Shown: positions 57,040 to 64,000 of the stretch, one piece after another
Layout of the letters: every line of letters begins with the position of its first letter
How positions within the stretch are numbered: position 1 is the stretch's first letter
Source: Micropterix aruncella
Lineage: Eukaryota; Arthropoda; Insecta; Lepidoptera; Micropterigidae
Length of the DNA: 64,000 nt
Assembly (NCBI GenBank): GCA_944548615.1
Contig: OX155957.1
Coordinates: 23,229,413 to 23,293,412 of the forward strand
Direction: 5' to 3'
The notes under the pieces: model-generated
The model's input: only the letters and a program-made list of their open reading frames with translations
The model's database searches: none
What the model was told of the DNA's origin: nothing
Position numbers and translations under genes: made by a program

Positions 57040-59722
57040 CGATCAAACATTTGCAATAGGTATTTGCATATCAAAGACCAAATCGCAACCATGTAGTCGA
57101 AATACCACAAAGACAATCATCGACAAAGATTTATTTACGGATATAATTAAAACTACTGATTGGAGTCACATTCTTGCAACATCCGACACTAATCTGGCAG
57201 CGGAATACTTCCTAAATAAAGTCACTTGCGCCATTAAACATGCTTCCAAGGAAAAACATATTAAAATTAGTAGAGCAAAATTAAAAATCAAACCATGGAT
57301 ATCAGACGGTCTTTTATCAAGTCTAAGAAAACGCGACAAAATCCACAAAAGCGTGAAAAAAAATCCTAATGATTTACAGCTACTCGCCTATTATAAAACC
57401 TATCGCAATACGTGCAAAAGGCTCATAAAACAAACTAAATATGACTACTACAAAAACTTGCTTAATGAAGTCAATGGAGACAAAAAAAAGACATGGGAAA
57501 TAATAAAAAACATAGCTTTCGGAAAAAAAGAAAATTCAAAAATTAAGGCTGTTAAAATCGGTCAAGAAATCACAAATGTCGATCAATATCCGCAAGTCAC
57601 ATTAAATTTTATAAATCAGTATTTTGCTACTGTAGGAGAAAAACTGGCAAAGCATATACTCCGGGATATTGATTCGACGGAGGATATCTTATCGAACTCA
57701 TTAAATAGCGAGAAAAAAAGTACATTATCATTCCACTTCACTCCTACTGATACAAGCGAGGTTAGGAAAACAATTAGGAACTTAAAAAAATGTGCCCCCG
57801 GCTGTGATGAAATTCCTAGTGACCTGCTGAAATATGCGGAGGACTGGATTGCAGAGCCTATCGTTCACATAATTAATCTAAGTTTTAAAACTGGAGTTTT
57901 TTCCCAATGCTTTAAGATGGCAAAAGTTATACCAATCTTTAAGTCTGGTAGTAGTGATGAAATTAGCAACTATCGGCCTATCTCCTTGCTTAGCGTGTTT
58001 TCAAAAATCATCGAAAAAATTACTAAGTCACGGCTTGTTAAATTCTTTGACTCAGAGGGACTTTTCTCTGATCATCAATACGGTTTTAGACAAGGTCGAG
58101 GGACAAATGATGCCATTAATTTCGTTACTCAATCCGTAGCTAAGAGTATTGACCAAGGGAAAAAAGCCATGGCAATTTTCCTCGATCTGTCTAAAGCATT
58201 TGATACTGTTTCACATGCGATACTTTAAAAAAAGCTCTTTGGATATGGTATACAGGGATGCTCGAATAAATGGATAGAAAGTTATTTGAAGGACAGGTCA
58301 CAGATTTTAGTGATTGACGGCAAAGAAAGTGACAGTGCCGAAATATCCTTTGGTGTACCTCAAGGCAGCGTACTTGGCCCTATTCTCTTTCTGATGTACG
58401 TCAATGATTTGTGTGAATTGCCTCTTGGCGATTATGCAAGAATTGTCTCCTTTGCTGATGACACGGTTATCCTCGTTGAAGCAGAAACATGGGCTGAGGT
58501 ACTAGTAAAGGCACAAAATAGCCTGGACAGTGTGAAAGCATGGCTTGATAGACATGTCCTAACTCTGAATGCCTCAAAAAGCAATTTCATTGTGTTTGGA
58601 TTACGTCCTGTAGTCATCACACCTCCTCCATCATTGACAATCCACTCTTACCACTGTAATATAAGGCAACCATCCTGCGCTTGTTACCATATCCAAGAAA
58701 AAACCGAAGTCAAGTATCTGGGTGTCCTAATAGACTCTAAATTGAGCTGGGATAACCAATTATTACAACTCTCTTCGAGGTCTCGGAAACTAGTTTTCGT
58801 CTTTAGAGAATTACCCAACGTCCTTTCTAAGAACTCCCTAAATATGGTTTATATGGCCCTTTGTCAGGGTTTATGGGTACACGGAATAATAGCTTGGGGA
58901 GCATGTGTAAAATCTGTCTTGGATCCTCTAGTGAAAGCCCAAAAGCTTTTGTTGAGGGTAATCAATAGAAGGCCCCCACGATATGACTCCAACATGCTAT
59001 TCAAAGAAAGTAATGTGTTAGACATACGCCAGCTGTTTGTGAAACAGTCACTCATGTTCTTCCATCGAACCTCAGATAAACGACTACGAAGCCAGCAACA
59101 CCGAACTACAAGAGCATCTGCAGGTCTGAATTATGCCGTTCCCCGAGTTAATTCTTCATTTGCCCAAAGACAATTCAACTATATAGCACCTAAAATATTC
59201 AACCGCCTTGATGACAAAATAAAGGAAATAGAAAATACCATTTTATTCAAAAAAAATATTAAAAAATGGCTTGACGACATAGGTCGTTCAAGGACAGAGA
59301 AAGAACTGCTGCAAGTCATATCTTAAAAAAAAATAATATATATTTCTGCATAACTTTACTATTATACTATATAATATGATATAAGATATTAAACAAAATG
59401 TACTATATTGTAATATAATGCAAAAGAATAATACTATAATATATTTAGATCGTTATATTTATATATTTGTGTATGTATGTATATGTATGTGTGTATGTGT
59501 ATATGTATCTATATGAGTACCTACGTCAGTTAGGCTTCTCCACCTAAGTCAGAAAGTAAGTCGTATGCCCAGATACAGGCTATATTTGGCCTAGTTGGGT
59601 ATACGCTGAGCATGGTCATGTGAATGTGGGCCGTTGTTTCTTCGCACCATTACTTGTTATGACCATTTTTATGCGTTTTATAATTATGTTTGATACAAAT
59701 AAATAAATAAATAAAATAAATT
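57040..59722 (+). pseudogene. LINE B: 5'-truncated CR1/jockey-group element, one stop codon
   Basis: The open frame runs from about 57036 to 59326 with a single TAA at 58226-58228 (a TTA-to-TAA change by comparison with LINE A, where LLHRL stands). It starts in the endonuclease-RT linker (KPWISDGLLSSLRKRDKIH at ~57290-57345) and has all RT motifs: SNYRPISLL, FLDLSKAFDTV, FGVPQGSVLGP and FADDT near 58450. The C-terminal part has HGIIAWGACVK. It is a relative of LINE A, clearly diverged. The 3' UTR contains a class 1 hairpin (59564-59599) and the tail AAATAAATAAATAAAATAAA at 59696-59720. It lies inside the 14.4 kb element just upstream of the SAM gene, so it came later. Confidence 0.9.
59564..59599 (+). 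other. LINE B 3' UTR hairpin (class 1)
   Basis: TATGCCCA pairs with TGGGTATA (one G-U) around GATACAGGCTATATTTGGCC + TAGT. Loop keeps ACAGG and CCTAGT. Confidence 0.75.
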
Positions 59723-59724
59723 GT

Positions 59725-60690
59725 CATGTTTTTTTCAGAAATCGTATTTTAGAAAAAAAGTAGTACAAATTGAAAATTCAATAAAACAATAGTAAGTAAT
59801 TGATTTAACAACCTAATGTTATTATAATTCAAAATCAACGTTTAGTATTAATATGTTATTACATTATGTTGTTATGTTATTATATCGACTGCAACATATC
59901 TCGGCTGTATACAATACGGCAATCAGTGATCACTATGCCATAATTTTTGGAAACGTAAAACGACTACAACAAGATAATTGTTATCACGTCAAATTATCGT
60001 TCGTAAACCGACTTTACAGACAACCAATTTATTTAGTACCGCAATCGGGGATAATTCTGCCTATATGGCAACACTGCGAATCTTAAAAAGTCCCGTAAAG
60101 ACCGTTGCTATGTTGCCGCGCCGTACGGTAAAGCCGTTGCTTGCTAAGCGGCGTTGCCATTTTTATCTTTTTTACAAAATTGTTTTGTAAGAGCAACGAA
60201 AGAGTTTAATAATTTTTATATTAATTTAACCACTTGAGTTGCGGGGCATATTCTCGGCAGGCACTGGACTTTTGAGTGCACGGCGGATTTTCAAACCTCG
60301 CGGGTGTCAAACAACCGCGATAGTCTTCGATTTCATATATATCCAAGAACTTCCCCAAAATTAAGGATTGCAATTTTTACTATAGAATGTCGAAAATAAT
60401 ACTAATAATGTCAGTGGCATTAACATTTACTCTTTCGTGTATATTAACAAATTAATGACCTTTATATAGACTGAAACGTTATGGTATATTTCACTATAAA
60501 TAACAGTAGGGACTAATGATTTTTTTCAGTTAATTTAATGACATTAGTGATTGTAAATTAAGCGTTTGTGAACAGGCAATTTATATTAACAATAAAAGTG
60601 ATTCTTGCATAAAATATTCTGTATTTGTTACCAAATACATATACTTTACAATTATTGAAACATATTAGTAAATTTTGCTATTAGTGTAGT
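59725..60690. other. Right interior and start of right subterminal array
   Basis: 60050-60170 is GC-richer with GGCAACACTG and GTTGCC motifs often seen near insect promoters. 60305-60338 repeats 626-659. From ~60430 degenerate units with TTTGTTACCAAATAC and ATTAGTAA begin. No gene. Confidence 0.5.
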
Positions 60691-60691
60691 A

Positions 60692-60988
60692 TTGGTAACG
60701 AAATATATTCAATAAATTCCACTAAATCAATAATTGCAAACTGTTACTTTCGAGAACGCGTAGTTATTAGTAACAATGACCATTACATTAACAAGTATTT
60801 TTTCGTATTTAATACCAAATTAATGTCTGACAATTGTAGTGTAGGAAATATTGGTAACGAAATATATTCAATAAATTCCACTAAATCAATAATTGCAAAC
60901 TGTTACTTTCGAGAACGCGTAGTTATTAGTAACAATGACCATTACATTAACAAGTATTTTTTCGTATTTAATACCAAATTAATGTCTG
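60692..60988 (+). repeat. 138-bp perfect duplication, 159-bp period
   Basis: 60692-60829 and 60851-60988 are identical by eye, separated by ACAATTGTAGTGTAGGAAAT-type sequence that also reappears right after the R2-type insertion (62793-62815). Confidence 0.9.
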
Positions 60989-62791
60989 CTATTACAGAAA
61001 TTCCCTGTACAATTTCCCTGTACAATTTCCCTGCTATTACAGAAAGTGGAGCTTTTCTGCGACTGGTCAGGCTGTATAAAAGTGAAGCCCTCCAAATGTT
61101 TTTGCCTTGGACTCGCCCGCATGGGCACAAAATTTACATCCTATGACCCCAAATTGGTCTATAAGGGCTCTAATATCTCCCTTATAGACCCAAACAATCA
61201 TTTCAAATTTCTCGGCAGAAAAATCACCCATCAGGGAAAAGACGTCTCGGGCGATCATGTTATAGAGCATTTCAAAAGTTGCCTGGCGAAAATAGATGCC
61301 TTGCTAATTTCTGGCCCTCGTAAGGCCTGGATCTATGACAATTATCTAACGTCACATTTGTCATGGCCCTTTCTTATTTACGATTTTACCAAAACCCAAA
61401 TGTCCCGTCTAGATGCGCTGGTGACAGCTAGTTTAAAATCCTGGCTGTCCTTAGCCAAACCAGCTGACCCCTCGACTCTCTTCAGGTCCAAACAAAATTT
61501 TGGGCTAGCGCTTAAACTGCCCTCTCTGCTCTACGCCAACTCCAGAATAACCAAAAATTCGATTCTGTGCAATTCCAAAGATCCGGCAATATCGAAGCAC
61601 GTAATAAGTGGCCGTAGTGATTCAAATGATCTACAAGCCCGCGTAGACTTCCACAAAAAGTTCCTTACTGGAATCAGCCAGAATGGCACTGGTCTGGGGT
61701 ATGGCAGTACAACCACGAGCGACGTGGACTTGAAGAAGTCTCTTTTGCGGGGAGATTACGACAGCAAGAGTATGGCTCATGCTATTGGCCTTCAATGCCA
61801 GAATGATTGGACAACAATTGGGGACTTTTGCATTCCGCCTCCAATGCACTGGAAGGTAATGGTCTATGACTGGACGCCAGAGATGCTGAAATTTTATTTG
61901 AATGCCTTTCAGCATACACTTCCAGACCCCAGTAACCTCGCTCGTTGGAGCTTTGCCGAGGATAGTTCTTGTCCCCTCTGTAGCAATACCCCTTGCACAG
62001 CTAGACACATTCTAGCTAGCTGCAAGGTGGCCTTAGATCAAGGACGGTACACTTACCGCCATGACAAAGTTCTCGCTGTTATTCGCGAGGTAATTAGTCT
62101 CTCAGTGGCTCGTGCCAACAAGGGTTTGACAGTATCCTCCAAACCCCCAATACAGTTTGTGCGGGATGGCTCTAAAGGCAAAAAACATTTAACTACAAAA
62201 CCTTTCTCAATAATCGAGAAAGCTACGGATTGGATTCTGGAGGTTGATTCGGTCTCTAAGCAGTATAAATTCCCTGAAAGTCTCGGATGCACAGCCCTCC
62301 GTCCAGATATAACTCTTTACTCTCTATCTCGGAAGGTGGCTCTTATTGTAGAATTAACTGTTCCATGGGAATCAAATAACCCAAAAGACCACGAGTACAA
62401 ATTAAATAAATACCATGATCTCGCAAATGCCGTAACCCGGAACGGCTTCACTGTTCACCTTCACGCGGTGGAAGTTGGTGCTCGTGGCCTGCCAGCTAAA
62501 TCTCTATTTCAACTCTTTAAAGATCTTGGCCTTTCCAGAAAAATAATCAACTCTTTCTTAGAAAAATTATCTAAAACTGCGATTTGCGCATCTCAAATTC
62601 TATGGCTTCGAAGGGGGAGTGAATGGGTGGCAAGGTGAACGCTCACATGTGGCAAGACAGCTGTCCTAAACCTACCACAGCCGGTTCGTAAGTCCGGAAT
62701 CCACTGATCACCCCCCAGAAGTGTAAAAAATTGTATTATGATGGGCCCGACTCCGGTCGGTGAATTCCATGGCAGCTCCGTTTGTATTTAT
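60989..62791 (+). mobile_element. 5'-truncated R2-superclade retrotransposon insertion
   Basis: Begins with a short filler (three AATTTCCCTG-like units, 61010-61035), continues with the 530-codon frame and a ~150-base 3' UTR, and ends near GTATTTAT before TGACAATTGTAGTG. The 24 bases at 60828-60851 and 62792-62815 are identical, which may be the target duplication. Confidence 0.75.
61046..62638 (+). CDS. C-terminal part of an R2/Hero/NeSL-like retrotransposon protein (zinc knuckle, restriction-like endonuclease)
   Basis: 530 codons, open, with no ATG at the start (GTG; the frame continues slightly upstream into filler), because the element is 5' truncated within the reverse-transcriptase thumb (GCIKVKPSKCFCLGL, FKFLGRKI). 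Then come a linker and a CCHC knuckle CPLCSNTPCTARHILASC (C309, C312, H321, C326), followed by RHD (338-340). The restriction-like endonuclease core is RPDITLYSLSRK + VALIVELTVPWE (P420, D421, E436), with Lys at 452/455. This PD-(D/E)xK enzyme nicks the insertion target in R2-type LINEs. The FADD-type RT active site is absent, so it cannot copy itself. The intact frame indicates recent insertion. The exact clade cannot be fixed. Confidence 0.88.
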   Translation: MELFCDWSGCIKVKPSKCFCLGLARMGTKFTSYDPKLVYKGSNISLIDPNNHFKFLGRKITHQGKDVSGDHVIEHFKSCLAKIDALLISGPRKAWIYDNYLTSHLSWPFLIYDFTKTQMSRLDALVTASLKSWLSLAKPADPSTLFRSKQNFGLALKLPSLLYANSRITKNSILCNSKDPAISKHVISGRSDSNDLQARVDFHKKFLTGISQNGTGLGYGSTTTSDVDLKKSLLRGDYDSKSMAHAIGLQCQNDWTTIGDFCIPPPMHWKVMVYDWTPEMLKFYLNAFQHTLPDPSNLARWSFAEDSSCPLCSNTPCTARHILASCKVALDQGRYTYRHDKVLAVIREVISLSVARANKGLTVSSKPPIQFVRDGSKGKKHLTTKPFSIIEKATDWILEVDSVSKQYKFPESLGCTALRPDITLYSLSRKVALIVELTVPWESNNPKDHEYKLNKYHDLANAVTRNGFTVHLHAVEVGARGLPAKSLFQLFKDLGLSRKIINSFLEKLSKTAICASQILWLRRGSEWVAR

Positions 62792-62815
62792 TGACAATTG
62801 TAGTGTAGGAAATAT

Positions 62816-63721
62816 GTAAATGATATAATAATAATAACCGTGACATTAACAAGTACTATTTCGTATTATTAACGAAATCAATAATCATTGTTTTAACCGA
62901 GGATTTTCGATTAATTTTATTATTAATAATATTAGGACCAACAAACATATTCAGTAATTTCTTTTAAAATTTAGACTGTGATTTCAACATCCGATAACAC
63001 TTAAATTATGTGAATAATAACAGTTATATTTACATAATTTCTTTCGTATTTATTACCAAATACATAATTTGTGTATTTCAGGGAACGTAATGGTTAATAT
63101 TACTATGAATAATGGTACTGACGACGAAAATGTATGAGTACGTTCTACCGAATTATGGACTGAAAATTTACTTACACGAATGCTTTAATTATACTAATAA
63201 TATCATTTCATTTTAACAAATATTGTTTCTCATTTTATAACAAATCAATGACGTTATGCTAACTGAAAGTTTATAGTTGATTTTACTAATAATATACGTA
63301 GGATAAATTGAAATTTTTAATATTTTTTAAGAAATGAGTCCCTGTTAAATTTACTTGAGTAAATATGTAAATTTTACTAATAACGACAGTAAGGCTTACC
63401 AGTATTGTCAGTAGTTGTTGCTAAATTGAAATATATTTTATTAAATAACAAATGTTGTTTAACTTTACTATACTTTACGATTCATTGTACTTGTTGGAAT
63501 AAGTAAATTACATAAATAATAAAAAATAATAAAATCTACCATTACTTATAAGTAATTTTAACACTTGCTTTTGTAAATAACTTAACAATATCTTTTTGGT
63601 AATTTTAACATTCTTGTTTTGTAGCGACTTTTGTATATTTTACAAGATCATACGTTAACATTACAAAACTTATTTTAACAACGGCTGTTTCGTAAAATTA
63701 ACCACATCATTTTTTTCCGTG
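62816..63721 (-). repeat. Right subterminal array and terminus of the large element
   Basis: Degenerate units with CGTATTTATTACCAAATACA, TTACTAATAATA and AAATTTTAC; on the minus strand GTTAAAATTAC/TTTTGTAATGTTAA motifs precede the CACGG terminus, as on the left. No ORF. Confidence 0.65.
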
Positions 63722-64000
63722 TATCGTGGAGAAATACATACACACATACATATAGGTTATTTTATTTCATCTCATATTTTTACTTTTAGTTTTTAAAAGT
63801 ATGATATAGCGTTAATTTGATAATTAAGGATTTTACTGACTCCTTTGAATATTACTTTAATATTTAAGAAGTATGATTTATCCAAAATACAAAAGCAGAG
63901 CCTTATTATTTGGTTTTTTTATTTCATTATACTTTTAAATTTTAAAAAGTGTGATGTACTTTGGATATTACTTTAATATTTGAGAAATATTATTAATCAA
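63722..64000. other. Family G right part, then AT-rich sequence
   Basis: 63722-63760 (TATCGTGGAGAAATACATAC + ACACA) continues the split repeat. The remainder has two ATTACTTTAATATTTNAGAA segments (63848 and 63967) and no gene. Confidence 0.6.

Larger units (their letters stand above)
49358..63721. mobile_element. 14.36 kb TIR element with TA target duplication, carrying a gene
   Basis: Flanks: TA at 49356-49357 and 63722-63723. Termini: CACGGAAAAAAA then ~10 bases and TTAATATTACGAAA at the left. The right end, inverted, reads CACGGAAAAAAATGATGTGG then TTAATTTTACGAAA. The inverted repeats are therefore ~34 bases and imperfect. Both sides have related degenerate arrays (49375-50405 and 60430-60830 plus 62816-63721). 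Interior contents: foldback, tandem duplication, the SAM-domain gene, and later LINE and R2-type insertions. No transposase is visible, so it is probably non-autonomous. TA duplication suggests Tc1/mariner-like mobilisation, but the superfamily is not established. Confidence 0.8.

Noticed and set aside
49358..63721. Polinton/Maverick or giant-virus-like element
   Set aside because: Size and inverted ends could suggest it, but the duplication is TA rather than 6 bp, and no polymerase B, integrase, ATPase or capsid gene is present.

Overview
This is a 64 kb piece of a eukaryotic, AT-rich, transposon-dense genome, most likely an insect and probably a moth or butterfly. The inference rests on a CR1/jockey-type LINE whose ORF1 has a PHD finger and a Baculo_FP-like end, on RTE-like 3' ends of the type 'GGCCTACGTCCAGAAGTGGA', on TTAA-flanked MITEs, on a tRNA-derived SINE and on an arthropod-style TATA/TCAGT/DPE promoter. 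No ordinary conserved multi-exon housekeeping gene is visible. One assembly gap (200 N) lies at 39504-39703.

Layout. 1-10 kb: decayed LINE ends, a TTAA MITE (4839-5208), poly-C repeats and an LTR-like repeat pair. 10.35-15.85 kb: a near-complete LINE on the minus strand (frameshifted ORF1, an unexpected 224-codon hydrophobic ORF, intact 981-aa endonuclease/reverse transcriptase). 16-20 kb: RT relics and LINE tails. 20.5-23.4 kb: a complete pogo/Tigger-like DNA transposon (2827 bp, TA target duplication) with an intact 572-aa transposase, carrying a 334-bp TTAA MITE. 24-39 kb: scattered relics, a GC-rich ~0.7 kb repeat family (four main copies), a 5S rRNA-derived relic, a SINE, tandem repeats and a foldback element. 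39.3-44.5 kb: gap, minisatellite, a putative minus-strand promoter with a small spliced ORF, a candidate solo LTR and four long (AT)n arrays. 45-49 kb: foldbacks and a (GGTC)n array.

49358-63721: a 14.36 kb unit with terminal inverted repeats starting CACGG, flanked by TA, which exactly splits an interspersed repeat whose uninterrupted relatives lie at about 7.9 and 24.1 kb. Inside are related subterminal repeat arrays at both ends, a foldback, and an apparently intact six-exon minus-strand gene (292 codons, all GT-AG introns) for a SAM-domain protein. It also holds two later insertions: a LINE fragment and an R2-superclade (restriction-like endonuclease) retrotransposon fragment with an intact 530-codon frame. 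No transposase is seen in the unit. I consider this the most interesting object in the window.

Across the window, remnants of several LINE families end in short hairpins whose loops are conserved while their stems change by compensating substitutions. This suggests RNA structures read by the retrotransposition machinery.
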